A stretch of 64,000 nt of DNA from Alphaproteobacteria bacterium (GCA_012103325.1 WLWY01000006.1:62001-126000), one strand, 5' to 3'. Shown: positions 44,532 to 54,965, numbered from the stretch's first letter. A program made the numbers and translations. The notes: a model not told the origin generated them from the sequence alone.

Positions 44532-46232
44532 GTGATCCGGAAACTACGTCTCGCCACAGGGCTGATCCTCTTCGCCTATATTACGCTGCATTTCACCAAC
44601 CATATGGCGGGCCTGTGGTCGCTTGCCGCAATGAATGCGGCAAAGGAAATCCTGCATGCGCCGTGGTACACGCCTGTTGGCGCTACCGTACTGTACGGCG
44701 CGCTGGCCATCCACGCGTGCCTCGCCCTCTACGCGATCTATCAGCGCCGCAGACTCAAGATCCCCTTTGAGGAGGGGCTGCAACTCTTTCTTGGCCTCGC
44801 CGTGCCCTTTCTGCTGGTCGGCCATGTTCTTGGCACGCGCGGCGCCTTCACGATGTTCGGCGCCAACGTCGATTATGTCTCCGTCTTGGCAGCCCTTTGG
44901 CACGTCGACCCGCTGAACGGCGTGCGGCAAATAACGGTTTTCTTTGCCGCATGGATCCACGGCTGTCTCGGCATCTATCGCTGGCTGCACCTCAAGCCCT
45001 GGTACCGAGACTGGCAGCCGGTGTTCTTCGCCCTCGCCCTGCTGATACCGGCATTGTCTTTGACGGGTTTCATGCAAGGCGCGAAAGCGGTGGTCGCGCT
45101 CGCCTCGGACCCAGCCTGGTTCGCCCAACTCCAAGTGCGCGCCAAATGGCCCAGCGCCGAGAACTATCAGCAACTCGTTCAGATGAAGAATTACTTCACA
45201 GCAGGCTTTCTGCTCCTGCTGGTAAGCGCCTTTGCCTTGCGATACGTCCGCGCGGCAATCGAACGCTGGCGCGGCATTGTCCGACTCACCTATGACGACG
45301 GCTACAGCATTCAGTTCCCGCCAGGCCGGTCGATCCTCGAAGCGAGCCTTGCAACCAACATTCCACATGCCAGCGTTTGCGGTGGACGCGGACGATGCTC
45401 CACCTGCCGCGTCCGGGTTACGCGCGGGATCGAGCATTTGCCGCCTGCCTCCAGCGCCGAACAGAAAGTCCTCGATCGAGTCAACGCGGGCATCCAGGTC
45501 CGGCTTGCCTGTCAGGCACGGCCGACCGGCGGCGACGTCGACGTTATTCGGCTGCTGCCAACCACCGCGCGCGCCGAAGACGGACATCGGCGGCCTGAAT
45601 ATCTCCAGGGACAGGAACGGGAAATCGCGATCCTCTTCGCCGATATTCGTGCCTTCACTAAGCTCTCGGAAAAGAAACTGCCTTACGATGTCGTTTTCCT
45701 GCTGAACCGGTATTTCGACGCCATGGGGTCCGCCGTCAAGGATTGTGGCGGTCATCTCGACAAATTCATCGGCGATGGGGTCATGGCGCTGTTCGGAATC
45801 GAAGACGGCCCCGAGGCCGGCAGCCGCGCCGCCCTGGCCGCAGCGCGCCAAATGGGCCTCCGCATCGCGGAACTGAACCGAGCGCTCGCCGGCGATTTGG
45901 ATGAGCCCTTGCGTATCGGAATCGGGATCCATTGCGGCCCCGCAATCGTGGGCGCCATGGGATTCGGCGACACGGTATCGGTGACGGCGATCGGCGACTC
46001 GGTAAATATTGCCAGCCGGCTGGAAACGCAGACCAAGGACTTCCATGCCGAGCTCGTCGTCTCTAGGACAACCGTGCAGCAATCCGGGCTCGATCTGTCT
46101 TCATTCGAGATACAGGACGTCGCAATCCGCGGCAGAACCGAACCACTGTCGGTCCATGTGGTGCGCACCGCCCGGGACTTGCCGGAGCAAGCGCCAATCA
46201 AAAGAAACGGACGCCGGGAGAGACTGAAGTGA
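44532..46232 (+). CDS. cyaC: redox-type adenylate cyclase: membrane anchor, 2Fe-2S ferredoxin domain, class III cyclase
   Basis: 566 residues from GTG 44532. Residues 1-245 hold six membrane helices with His residues spaced as in a diheme cytochrome b anchor (ITLHFTNHMAG, LLVGHVLGTRG, ALWHVDPL, WIHGCLGIYRWLHL). A plant-type 2Fe-2S domain follows, with Cys at about 283, 289, 292 and 327 (CGGRGRCSTC...C). Then comes a class III catalytic domain: metal Asp near 371 (ILFADIRAFTKL) and 415 (KFIGDGVMALFG), substrate Lys in DKFIGDG, and transition-state NIASRLE. This layout matches Sinorhizobium CyaC, whose anchor answers to quinone redox state. It probably makes cAMP in response to respiration. The stop overlaps the SDR start (GTGA). 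Confidence 0.93.
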   Translation: MIRKLRLATGLILFAYITLHFTNHMAGLWSLAAMNAAKEILHAPWYTPVGATVLYGALAIHACLALYAIYQRRRLKIPFEEGLQLFLGLAVPFLLVGHVLGTRGAFTMFGANVDYVSVLAALWHVDPLNGVRQITVFFAAWIHGCLGIYRWLHLKPWYRDWQPVFFALALLIPALSLTGFMQGAKAVVALASDPAWFAQLQVRAKWPSAENYQQLVQMKNYFTAGFLLLLVSAFALRYVRAAIERWRGIVRLTYDDGYSIQFPPGRSILEASLATNIPHASVCGGRGRCSTCRVRVTRGIEHLPPASSAEQKVLDRVNAGIQVRLACQARPTGGDVDVIRLLPTTARAEDGHRRPEYLQGQEREIAILFADIRAFTKLSEKKLPYDVVFLLNRYFDAMGSAVKDCGGHLDKFIGDGVMALFGIEDGPEAGSRAALAAARQMGLRIAELNRALAGDLDEPLRIGIGIHCGPAIVGAMGFGDTVSVTAIGDSVNIASRLETQTKDFHAELVVSRTTVQQSGLDLSSFEIQDVAIRGRTEPLSVHVVRTARDLPEQAPIKRNGRRERLK

Positions 46233-46993
46233 AGCTCGATGGGAAAACGGCGCTGATTACCGGCGGCGGCAGCGGTATCGGCGCTGCCACGGCACGTTAC
46301 ATGGCGGCGCAAGGCACTGCCGTTGCACTCGCAGGCATACCGGCCGCTGGAATCGAAGAGGCGGCAAACGATATCATCGCGAAAGGTGGCCGGGCACTTG
46401 CGGTTACGACCGATGTCACGCGCGAGTCCGATGTTCAGGCTGCTGTCGCGCGTACGGTCGAGGCATTCGGTGCGTTGGATGTCGTTGTCGCCAATGCCGG
46501 CGTACAACGGCACAAAACGGACAGGAATTTGTTCGAAATGGACGAGGCGGAGTGGGAAAAAACCCAAGACGTCAATCTCCGCGGCGTCTTCAGGACGTGC
46601 AAACACGGCCTGGCGCAAATGATCGAACAGGGCGGCGGCGGGTCCGTCATTATCGTCAGCTCTATCACCGCATTAAACGGCCGGACGCCGAACGTGTCCT
46701 ATATGACCGCTAAGAGCGGCCTGCTGGGCATGAGCCGGCACATCGCGGTCCACTACGCCCAACACGGTATCCGGTGCAATGCGGTCTGCCCCGGCGCGTT
46801 GGAGCAGACCCCGGACTGGGGCGATCACCCCGACCCCGGCGGTCGCGAGAGCGCGATGGTGGAGGCGACACCGCTGGGCCGGCTCGGCACGCCGGAAGAC
46901 ATCGCGCCGTGGATCGCGTTTCTGGCATCGGACGAGGCGAGCTTCGCAACGGGCGGCACCTTCGTCGTCGATGGCGGTATCACGATCTCCTAA
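46229..46993 (+). CDS. SDR-family oxidoreductase
   Basis: 254 residues from a GTG overlapping the cyclase stop. Classical SDR: TGGGSGIGAATARYMAAQG (NAD loop), NAG in VVANAGVQ, the catalytic Ser in IIVSSITALNG and YMTAKSGLLG with Tyr and Lys, and a C-terminal GGTFVVDGGITIS. Substrate unknown. Translational coupling to the redox cyclase is unexpected; it may be a shared operon for quinone-linked control or simple read-through. Confidence 0.92.
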   Translation: MKLDGKTALITGGGSGIGAATARYMAAQGTAVALAGIPAAGIEEAANDIIAKGGRALAVTTDVTRESDVQAAVARTVEAFGALDVVVANAGVQRHKTDRNLFEMDEAEWEKTQDVNLRGVFRTCKHGLAQMIEQGGGGSVIIVSSITALNGRTPNVSYMTAKSGLLGMSRHIAVHYAQHGIRCNAVCPGALEQTPDWGDHPDPGGRESAMVEATPLGRLGTPEDIAPWIAFLASDEASFATGGTFVVDGGITIS

Positions 46994-46997
46994 GAGA

Positions 46998-47387
46998 TTA
47001 CTCGTAGTCGGTATAGGATTTTTCCTCGACGATTTCGGACCCCAGCGCTTCGTTGATATCGCGCTTTATCGCCGCGCGCCGGTCATTGTTTCGGTAGACC
47101 GCGCGGGCCAGTTCAATGAACTGGTCACCGAAATCCTTTTCACGCTCGCAACCCCTTATATCATCCTCGATGTCCCAGAGCGCTTCGTTGATGGTGCGAA
47201 GCTCACTCACGCTATCACCGATGTCCGCATCGCCGGGCATCTCGGCATCCCGCGTCTCGCACAACCGAACATATTCATGATCGACATTGGCGCGTTGCGC
47301 CGGATCGGTCAGCCGCTCGCGCTTGATTTCCAGGATCGAAATCTTGTCGAGCAACTCGCCCCAGGAGACTGCGACAATTACAGACAT
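46998..47387 (-). CDS. DUF6165 family protein
   Basis: 129 residues from ATG 47387 behind AGAGGA; the open frame extends upstream without similarity. The N-terminus VIVAVSWGELLDKISILEIKRERLTD and the LWDIEDDIRGCE, YRNNDRRAAIKRDINEALGS segments match small proteins of the DUF6165 type, seen near glycan and lipopolysaccharide genes in other bacteria. Charged and helical with no membrane segment. Function unknown. It converges on the SDR gene with a 4 bp gap and diverges from the Rieske gene. Confidence 0.82.
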   Translation of the reverse strand: MSVIVAVSWGELLDKISILEIKRERLTDPAQRANVDHEYVRLCETRDAEMPGDADIGDSVSELRTINEALWDIEDDIRGCEREKDFGDQFIELARAVYRNNDRRAAIKRDINEALGSEIVEEKSYTDYE

Positions 47388-47468
47388 GTGTCCTCTACGC
47401 CGTCGTGATAAACAGGGTTCGATTTCCGCAGTTACAGAATAGCGCAACGGCGATTGTCCGGGGACTAT

Positions 47469-48488
47469 ATGTTTCTCAAGAACCTTTGGTATTTCGCACA
47501 TCGCGGCGACCGCCTGAAGCGGGGCGCAATGGTCGCGAAAACGCTACTGGGCGAGCCGGTCCTCCTGGCGCGCGACAGCGACGGCGTCCCCTTCGCCATC
47601 CGGGACATCTGCCCGCATCGCGGCATCCCGCTTTCCGTCGGTGGATTCGACGGCCGCGAGGTCGAATGCTGTTATCACGGCTGGCGCTTTAACCGGGAGG
47701 GCCAGTGCACCGCGATACCTTCCCTCGTCGAAGGTCAGAAGTTCAACGTGGACCGGGTACGAGTACAGAACTATCCATGCCGGGAAGTGCAGGGCAACAT
47801 CTGGGTCTATTTCGGCAACGAAACGGAAGACATGATCGAGCCGCCTGAAATTCCAGACATCGGCGAGCGCATACCCAACACGGCCTTCACTTTGGAATTT
47901 CCCTGCCATGTCGATCATGCCGTTGTTGGCTTGATGGACCCGGCGCACGGCCCGTTCGTGCATAAAGCCTGGTGGTGGCGGTCGCGCCGGTCGATCCATG
48001 AAAAATCGAAAGCATTCGCGCCCTCCGAGCGCGGCTTCACCATGGTCCGCCACCCGCCTTCATCGAACTCCGCTGCTTACAAACTCCTGGGCGGATCAAT
48101 GACAACGGAAATTTCTTTTCAACTGCCCGGCATCCGGATCGAGCATATCCGAGCCGGCCGGCATGTCCTGTGCGGCCTTACCGCTGTAACGCCCGTGAGC
48201 GAAACCGAAACCGAACTGAATCACCAGATCTACTGGACCCAACCGTGGCTAACGCCGTTGAAACCATTTTTAAAGCCTCTTGCGCGTAAGTTTCTCAAGC
48301 AAGACCGGGACATTGTCACGATGCAGCAGGAGGGCCTCAAGCATGACCCGAACCTGATGCTCATCAACGACTCGGATGTTCAGGCCAAATGGTATTATCG
48401 GCTGAAAGACGCATGGACAAAATCAACGACCTCAGGGCAACCCTTTGCAAACCCGGTCGAAGCACGGGAGCTGCGCTGGCGCAGTTGA
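47469..48488 (+). CDS. Rieske 2Fe-2S ring-hydroxylating oxygenase
   Basis: 339 residues from ATG 47469 behind CCGGGGA (an in-frame TTG at 47454 is less likely). Rieske ligands are CPHRGIPLS and CCYHGWRF. The catalytic domain is shorter than in the enzyme at 7075: CHVDHAVVGLMDPAHGPFVHKAWWW has the D-x2-H...H-like pattern of the vanillate- and phthalate-oxygenase branch. It has no partner reductase nearby. The stop overlaps a TTG start of the phospholipase-like gene (TTGA). Confidence 0.9.
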   Translation: MFLKNLWYFAHRGDRLKRGAMVAKTLLGEPVLLARDSDGVPFAIRDICPHRGIPLSVGGFDGREVECCYHGWRFNREGQCTAIPSLVEGQKFNVDRVRVQNYPCREVQGNIWVYFGNETEDMIEPPEIPDIGERIPNTAFTLEFPCHVDHAVVGLMDPAHGPFVHKAWWWRSRRSIHEKSKAFAPSERGFTMVRHPPSSNSAAYKLLGGSMTTEISFQLPGIRIEHIRAGRHVLCGLTAVTPVSETETELNHQIYWTQPWLTPLKPFLKPLARKFLKQDRDIVTMQQEGLKHDPNLMLINDSDVQAKWYYRLKDAWTKSTTSGQPFANPVEARELRWRS

Positions 48489-49294
48489 CCCGACGGAGCC
48501 TTCTCGGCCTGGCGTGCATCGCCCTGCTGTTTTCGATATCGGATGCTCGCGCCTGGAAAAATGGCCCGCCAAACAACAAGGTTACAAATCGGCCCGCAGA
48601 TTGCGTCGCCCCACCCTATTCAACACATGACTGGGTCGCCGATCACGCGCGCGCCCTGCTGCCGGAGAAAGAACGGGCCTGGCTCGACCCGCACCGCAAA
48701 TTTTATCTGATCGGCACCGAAGCGCCGGACTACGACAAGATCGAGGAGTCCTGCAGCACACCCAACCGCGGCTATAACGACACGGGGAAGGGCCGGCACG
48801 ACTTGCGGTTCGATAGCGATGGCGACGTGACACGCGATACGCCGGCACGCCGCGCCCAGGAAGAATACGACAAAGCCATCGAAGCCTATCGCGCGGGCGA
48901 CCATCAGGCCGCGGCATATTATCTGGGCGCCGCGGCGCATTATCCAGGTGACCTCGGCCAGTACGGACACACGATAAAAGGCGAAAAGCACCACGCAGAC
49001 TTTGAAGAGTGGGCGCACGGACTTACCGATGCCTTCGAGCGCGGGCATTTCGAATCGGCGATCGTCAGTGATGGCTTGGAACGACGACGCGCTTACGACG
49101 CTGTCATCTGGATTGGCCGTCAAACCCATGAAGGCGGCGGAAAAGTGCTTCCCGCCTCGCTCATGGACGACTTATGGGACGAGAAAGATCAAGTCTATAA
49201 GGATAGCGTCGCCGCATCTCTCAACAATGCGGTCAACGGCATCGCCGACATGCTACATACCTTCTATCTCGACGTCGCGGGTGAGAAGCCGTAA
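48485..49294 (+). CDS. secreted zinc-dependent phospholipase C / S1-P1 nuclease-like protein
   Basis: 269 residues from TTG 48485, overlapping the Rieske stop; this start gives a clean signal peptide (TRRSLLGLACIALLFSISDARA). ATG 48413 would add 24 residues before it. Cleavage leaves Trp as the mature first residue, as in zinc phospholipase C and P1 nuclease, where that Trp binds zinc. Further ligands are suggested by THDWVADHA, YLIGTEAPD, LGAAAHYPGDLGQYGHTIKGEKHH and WAHGLTDAF. A periplasmic or secreted hydrolase is likely; phospholipid or nucleic acid substrate is open. Confidence 0.75.
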   Translation: MTRRSLLGLACIALLFSISDARAWKNGPPNNKVTNRPADCVAPPYSTHDWVADHARALLPEKERAWLDPHRKFYLIGTEAPDYDKIEESCSTPNRGYNDTGKGRHDLRFDSDGDVTRDTPARRAQEEYDKAIEAYRAGDHQAAAYYLGAAAHYPGDLGQYGHTIKGEKHHADFEEWAHGLTDAFERGHFESAIVSDGLERRRAYDAVIWIGRQTHEGGGKVLPASLMDDLWDEKDQVYKDSVAASLNNAVNGIADMLHTFYLDVAGEKP

Positions 49295-49299
49295 AGGGC

Positions 49300-50916
<1,617 letters not shown>

Positions 50917-50932
50917 TGGCTCTGTCTCCTTC

Positions 50933-50949
50933 CTGTGTCCCGCACACAG
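50933..50949. promoter_or_regulatory. palindrome in the aceB leader
   Basis: CTGTGT-CCCGC-ACACAG, a perfect 6-5-6 dyad, 17-33 bp upstream of the aceB start and touching its ribosome site. It could be an operator or a leader hairpin. Regulator unknown. Confidence 0.35.
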
Positions 50950-51003
50950 CGTCCGGCCCCCTTGCGGATCGGCCGTTCCACAGAACGCCGGTATTGGGAT
51001 AAG

Positions 51004-51024
51004 TTATGCTGCGACGCAACATAA
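51004..51024. promoter_or_regulatory. 21-base inverted repeat upstream of aceB
   Basis: TTATGCTGCG-A-CGCAACATAA is a 10-1-10 dyad with one mismatched position, 88-108 bp upstream of aceB. Glyoxylate-cycle genes in alphaproteobacteria are controlled by short-chain-fatty-acid-responsive regulators that bind symmetric TTGC-type sites. The half-site TTATGTTGCG may be such a site. The named regulator cannot be decided here. Confidence 0.45.
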
Positions 51025-51133
51025 AGATCGAAAAAACAAGATTCCATAGACTCTTAGCTGTTCGCTGCAGCGCGTCATTCATAACGTGAAGGATCGAGAT
51101 ACGCGGCTTAATCGCCGCCCGCAAAGCGAAAAC

Positions 51134-52192
51134 TCAAATATCGGTCATTTTCGGCGCGGACTGCTCGATTTTTACAATCTTCTCAATGCCCTGCATCATT
51201 TCGGACATGACGAAGTCCGCACGTCTCACCAAGCCACCGCCGGCGCCGAACTGCTCCTGCCAGCTATTCATTTTAACGGACAATCCGCAAAGGACGCCGC
51301 CCACCGTCACGTGGTGGCTTTGGATCATGGTCTTCACTTTAGCGAAGGATTCCGCGGTGATGTTTTCCCAAAGGGCCTCGGAATGGCGATCGAAGCTCTC
51401 GAACCGGCCGGTAATCGACGCGGTCACGTCGGAAAGCTGATCGCTGATGTAGCCGACGCATTTCATCAGGCGGCGGTCGTTTTTTAGTTGATGATTGTCT
51501 TTCAACTCGTCCGTCGCCTCTTCATAGAGCATGACTTTCGGGATGAGATTGTCGAGACAATTCTTGTAGTAGGCCAGCGACATGAAGACATCGCCATAAT
51601 CTTCCAAAAACTTGGGAACGTCCGACAGGCTGATTTCCAGTTTGCCCGCCATCAATTTGAGGTTCTTCAGCGCTTCGTCCTTGTCCGGCGACGAAAACAT
51701 TCCGATCAGCTGGCTGACGTCCTCGATATCCGAATTGGTTTCGCCATAAATTTGGCTAATCAATGGCATGGTAAACGTCTTCATATAGGTCGTAAGCTCT
51801 CCGCTTTTTTCTTTCGAGAGCTTCAACTGATCGAAGTTTTCGACATTGATTCCTAGCTTGCGGAGCTGAATGCGAAGGGTATAGACGTCGTAGCTGTGCA
51901 GCCGGCACATGACGCTGACCAGCGTCTCGTCGGGGTGCGTCTCGTCCTCCGGCCAATTGAAAACCGGCCCGAGATTGGATACTTCGACTTGGCCGCTGCC
52001 GGTTTCGGCATCGCGAAAGAGTTCGACGACGCTGTCAAGACGAACATTCTTGATCAGTTTCGCGCGCTTCAGTCCCGGGGTATCGACCGGCAGGATGTCA
52101 AGCGGCAGAATGTGCAGCGCATCTTGATCCAGTTCGTCCTGTTTCTTGGACGAACCGGGCAACTCATCTGCATAGGGTGCGGCGGCTGACAT
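51134..52192 (-). CDS. conserved-looking cytoplasmic protein of unknown function
   Basis: 352 residues from ATG 52192 behind GAGG (a TTG at 52198 is upstream). No signal peptide or membrane segment. Regions: an acidic start, DSVVELFRDAETGSGQVEVSNLGPVFNWPEDETHPDE-like N-terminal part, a helical middle (FLEDYGDVFMSLAYYKNCLDNLIPKVMLYEEATDELK) and a C-terminal helical stretch with paired His (IQSHHVTVGGVLCGLSVKM). I recall no characterised family. It is monocistronic between the malate synthase and universal stress genes, on the same strand. Confidence 0.75.
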   Translation of the reverse strand: MSAAAPYADELPGSSKKQDELDQDALHILPLDILPVDTPGLKRAKLIKNVRLDSVVELFRDAETGSGQVEVSNLGPVFNWPEDETHPDETLVSVMCRLHSYDVYTLRIQLRKLGINVENFDQLKLSKEKSGELTTYMKTFTMPLISQIYGETNSDIEDVSQLIGMFSSPDKDEALKNLKLMAGKLEISLSDVPKFLEDYGDVFMSLAYYKNCLDNLIPKVMLYEEATDELKDNHQLKNDRRLMKCVGYISDQLSDVTASITGRFESFDRHSEALWENITAESFAKVKTMIQSHHVTVGGVLCGLSVKMNSWQEQFGAGGGLVRRADFVMSEMMQGIEKIVKIEQSAPKMTDI

Positions 52193-52277
52193 CTGCAAAC
52201 CTCGGCAATTGGATCGGGCGACGACGAAAATCGTCCTCGCTCACGATTGCCGGAGTATGCGCGATAAGGCGTTAATG

Positions 52278-52320
52278 GGCAGTTAAATCAGAAAAAAACC
52301 CAGATTTCTGCCATTTTTTC
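52278..52320 (+). terminator. hairpin plus T-tract
   Basis: GGCAG-TT-AAATC (52278-52289) pairs with GATTT-CTGCC (52303-52312), a 10-bp stem with a 2-base bulge, followed by ATTTTTTC (52313-52320). It has the shape of an intrinsic terminator on the plus strand, yet the flanking genes are both minus-strand. It may end an antisense transcript or act weakly for the stress-protein transcript on the other strand. Confidence 0.45.
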
Positions 52321-52346
52321 CGTTTCCTCATTTCCGCTCAATGCGA

Positions 52347-53174
52347 TCAGTGGGACATCAGCACCGGGACGGTCATGTGCTCCAGCATATGGCGGGTAAC
52401 GCCCCCCAGAACCATTTCCCGGACCCGAGAATGGCCGTAGGCGCCCATCACGACAAGATCGGCACCGCTATCGGCGACATGGTTCAAAAGGACGTCGCCG
52501 GCATCGATCTTGTTGGCAACCGATCTCTTGGCGTCTGCCTTGATACCATGGCGGGCAAGATGCTGCGCGATGTCCGCGCCCGGCAAGTCGCCGATTCCTT
52601 CCGGCTCGATCGACAGAACCTCGACCAAGTCCGACCGCTCCAAAAGCGGCATCGCATCGCCCACGGCCCGCGCCGCCTCCCGGCTTGCGTTCCAGGCGAC
52701 GACGACGTGCTGGCCAATCAGTTTCTTGGCGCCAATATGGGGGAACACAAGAACCGGACGGCCGGACCGCATCACGAGCAAGTCGGCAAAAGCCTCCTCC
52801 GGATTATCCGAGCCAGACAACGGCTGTTGCCCGATAATTGTCAGATCGGCGTACCGCGCGTGGAGCCCCACGACATCCGATGGGAGACCCTTGCCTTCGA
52901 GCCAGCCGCTTCGTTCCGACCAGCCGCCCCGTGTCATCGCGGACTCGAAGGACTCGTGGGCCGCTTCAAGCTCCGCAGCCTGCCGCATGTCGACATCGCG
53001 AAACACTTCCGGCGGGATGCGGGCCGCAGCATAGCCCGGGATCTGTGATGTCGACCGCACGCCGAGGCCGGTGATATGGGCATCGTGTTCAAGGGCCAAC
53101 GCCAGGGCGGCATCGACGCGCGCATGCGCCTCATCCGAGTTCGTTACATGGACCAGGATGCTTTTCAACGCCAT
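52347..53174 (-). CDS. universal stress protein, tandem UspA domains
   Basis: 275 residues from ATG 53174 behind GAGGTG. The N-terminal half is a degenerate Usp domain (KSILVHVTNSDEAHARVDAALALA, YADLTIIGQQPLSGSDNPEEAFADLLVMRSGRPVLVFPH). The C-terminal half ends in the ATP-binding pattern GADLVVMGAYGHSRVREMVLGGVTRHMLEHMTVPVLMSH. Tandem Usp proteins respond to starvation and oxygen limitation. A near-FNR site lies 64-77 bp upstream of the start. Confidence 0.93.
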   Translation of the reverse strand: MALKSILVHVTNSDEAHARVDAALALALEHDAHITGLGVRSTSQIPGYAAARIPPEVFRDVDMRQAAELEAAHESFESAMTRGGWSERSGWLEGKGLPSDVVGLHARYADLTIIGQQPLSGSDNPEEAFADLLVMRSGRPVLVFPHIGAKKLIGQHVVVAWNASREAARAVGDAMPLLERSDLVEVLSIEPEGIGDLPGADIAQHLARHGIKADAKRSVANKIDAGDVLLNHVADSGADLVVMGAYGHSRVREMVLGGVTRHMLEHMTVPVLMSH

Positions 53175-53237
53175 CACACACCTCGCTTTTCAACCGATCG
53201 CATAGGCTCATGCTAGATCGCGAGGGGGATGTCATCA

Positions 53238-53251
53238 TTGATTCAGGTCAA
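53238..53251. promoter_or_regulatory. FNR-type box upstream of the universal stress gene
   Basis: TTGAT-TCAG-GTCAA matches the FNR/Anr consensus TTGAT-N4-ATCAA in nine of ten core positions. It is 64-77 bp upstream of the Usp start codon. Usp genes are frequent FNR-type targets in proteobacteria, which supports the call. Confidence 0.55.
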
Positions 53252-53270
53252 CCGTCGATGACGGTCAGCT

Positions 53271-54101
53271 TTAGAGCGGCCGGTCGCCTTTCACGGTGAC
53301 CCGGTGGCCGCTTCGCACCGCCGCATAGTCCCAGACCGAGCGGTGCTGGACGCAACGGTTGTCCCAGAAGGCGACGGAGTTGTTTTGCCAGTCGAAGCGG
53401 CACTGAAACTCCGGTGTCGCAATATGCTCGAACAGGAAGTCGAGCAAGGCCCGGCTTTCGCCAGACGCGAGGCCCTCGATCCGGGTCGTAAATCCGGAAT
53501 TGACATAAATGCCCTTGCGACCGGTCACGGGATGGGTCCGCACGATTGGGTGGACGGCCGAGGGATAGGCGTTTTCACCATCGCGCAGCTTGCCCGCACG
53601 GCTGACATAGCCGCGGCTGTGCACATGCTCCGACTCGTGCCGTGCCGTCAACCCGCCGAGGAATTCCTTCATCGTATCCGACAGCGCATCGTAGGCCGCA
53701 TACATGCTGGCGAACATCGTATCGCCGCCAACCTTCGGAACCTCGTGCAGGTGCAGGATGCTGCCCATCGGCGGTTCTTCGTCGGCGCTTACATCGGTGT
53801 GCCAGGCGTTTCCCGCCACATGCTTGGAATTCTCATCGGCGTGGATGACAAGGATCTCGGGATGCCCTTCCGGTCCGGGCGCCGCGGGATGAATGTGCAG
53901 TTCGCCGAACAGACGACCGAATGCCTTGTGCTGATCGAGGGTCAGCTCCTGATCGCGGAAGAAAACCACCTGGTGGGTCATCAGGGCATCGTGAATTTCC
54001 GCAAAGGTTTGATTGCCGAGCGGTTCCGCCAAATCGACCCCGGAAATCTCCGCCCCAATAACCGGGCTGAGCGGCGCAACTTCAATGGTGTCGTAGGTCA
54101 T
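53271..54101 (-). CDS. TauD/TfdA-family 2-oxoglutarate dioxygenase, copy 1
   Basis: 276 residues. Fe(II) facial triad: WHTDVSADEEPPMGS gives the His and Asp, and the distal His is in DNRCVQHRSVWDY; the 2-oxoglutarate Arg is in RSGHRVTVKG. The N-terminal IGAEISGVDLAEPLGNQTFAEIHDALMTHQVVFFRDQ is typical of TauD. Closely similar along its length to the next gene, with which it is tandem (30 bp gap). Substrate may be taurine or another sulfonate, or an aryloxy acid. Neither copy has tauABC beside it. Confidence 0.93.
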   Translation of the reverse strand: MTYDTIEVAPLSPVIGAEISGVDLAEPLGNQTFAEIHDALMTHQVVFFRDQELTLDQHKAFGRLFGELHIHPAAPGPEGHPEILVIHADENSKHVAGNAWHTDVSADEEPPMGSILHLHEVPKVGGDTMFASMYAAYDALSDTMKEFLGGLTARHESEHVHSRGYVSRAGKLRDGENAYPSAVHPIVRTHPVTGRKGIYVNSGFTTRIEGLASGESRALLDFLFEHIATPEFQCRFDWQNNSVAFWDNRCVQHRSVWDYAAVRSGHRVTVKGDRPL

Positions 54102-54131
54102 CGCAGATCAGTTCCTTCGTTGTTCGATAGA

Positions 54132-54965
54132 TTAGGCCGGACGGTCGCCCTGAACGGTGACCCGGTAACCATGACGGGTCTGCGGATAGTAATCCCAAAG
54201 CGCGCGATGCTGCGCGCAGCGGTTATCCCAGAACGCGACGGAATTGTTGCGCCACCGGAAGCGGCAGTGGAATTCCGGCGTTTCGATGTGACGGTACAGG
54301 AAGCCGAGTACCGCGTCGCTTTCCGCCCTGGCCAGCCCTTCAATCCGCGTCGTGAAATTGCAGTTCACATAAAGGCACTTGCGGCCCGTATCCGGGTGGG
54401 TGCGCACGATCGGGTGCAGTGCTTTGGGAAACAGCATTTCTTCGCCGTCGCGCATCCCGCCCTTGTGGCCGTAGCGCTTGCCATGCACATGCTCGGACTC
54501 GTGCCAGGCTTTGAGCCCGTCCAGGAATGCCTTCATCGTGTCGGATAGTGCGTCATAGGCCGCATACATGCTGGCGAACATCGTATCGCCGCCAGTCTCC
54601 GGCACCTCATGCAGATGCAGGATGCTGCCCATGGGCGGTTCCTCATCGCAACTAACATCCGTATGCCAGGTCTGGCCGGCCACCCGTTTCGACTTTGCAT
54701 CGCCGCGAATGGTCAGGATTTCCGGGTGGCCCTCAGGCGACGGCGCCGTGGGATGTACGTGCAATTCACCGAATCGGCGGCCGAACGTCTTGTGCTGCTC
54801 CCAATCCATCACCTGATCGCGGAAGAAGATGACCTGATGCGTCATCAGGGCCTTGTGGATTTCCGCAAAGGTCTGATTGCCGAGCGGTTCCGAGAGATTC
54901 ACACCCGAGATTTCCGCTCCGATCCTCGGGCTGAGCGGTGCGACTTCAATCGTTTCGTATGGCAT
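54132..54965 (-). CDS. TauD/TfdA-family 2-oxoglutarate dioxygenase, copy 2
   Basis: 277 residues, a paralog of copy 1: same start pattern (YETIEVAPLSPRIGAEISGVNL), WHTDVSCDEEPPMGS, DNRCAQHRALWDY and RHGYRVTVQGDRP. Differences concentrate in the middle (KRYGHKGGMRDGEEMLFPKALHP) and in the substrate-side loop, where copy 1 has HSRGYVSRAGKLRDGE. They look like a duplication with diverged specificity. It is upstream of copy 1 in the same transcript, after the Ldh-type gene. Confidence 0.93.
   Translation of the reverse strand: MPYETIEVAPLSPRIGAEISGVNLSEPLGNQTFAEIHKALMTHQVIFFRDQVMDWEQHKTFGRRFGELHVHPTAPSPEGHPEILTIRGDAKSKRVAGQTWHTDVSCDEEPPMGSILHLHEVPETGGDTMFASMYAAYDALSDTMKAFLDGLKAWHESEHVHGKRYGHKGGMRDGEEMLFPKALHPIVRTHPDTGRKCLYVNCNFTTRIEGLARAESDAVLGFLYRHIETPEFHCRFRWRNNSVAFWDNRCAQHRALWDYYPQTRHGYRVTVQGDRPA

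Noticed and set aside
44544..46082. 512-residue minus-strand frame opposite the redox cyclase
   Set aside because: Shadow of the cyclase; composition is Arg/His/Gln-rich as expected for antisense frames.
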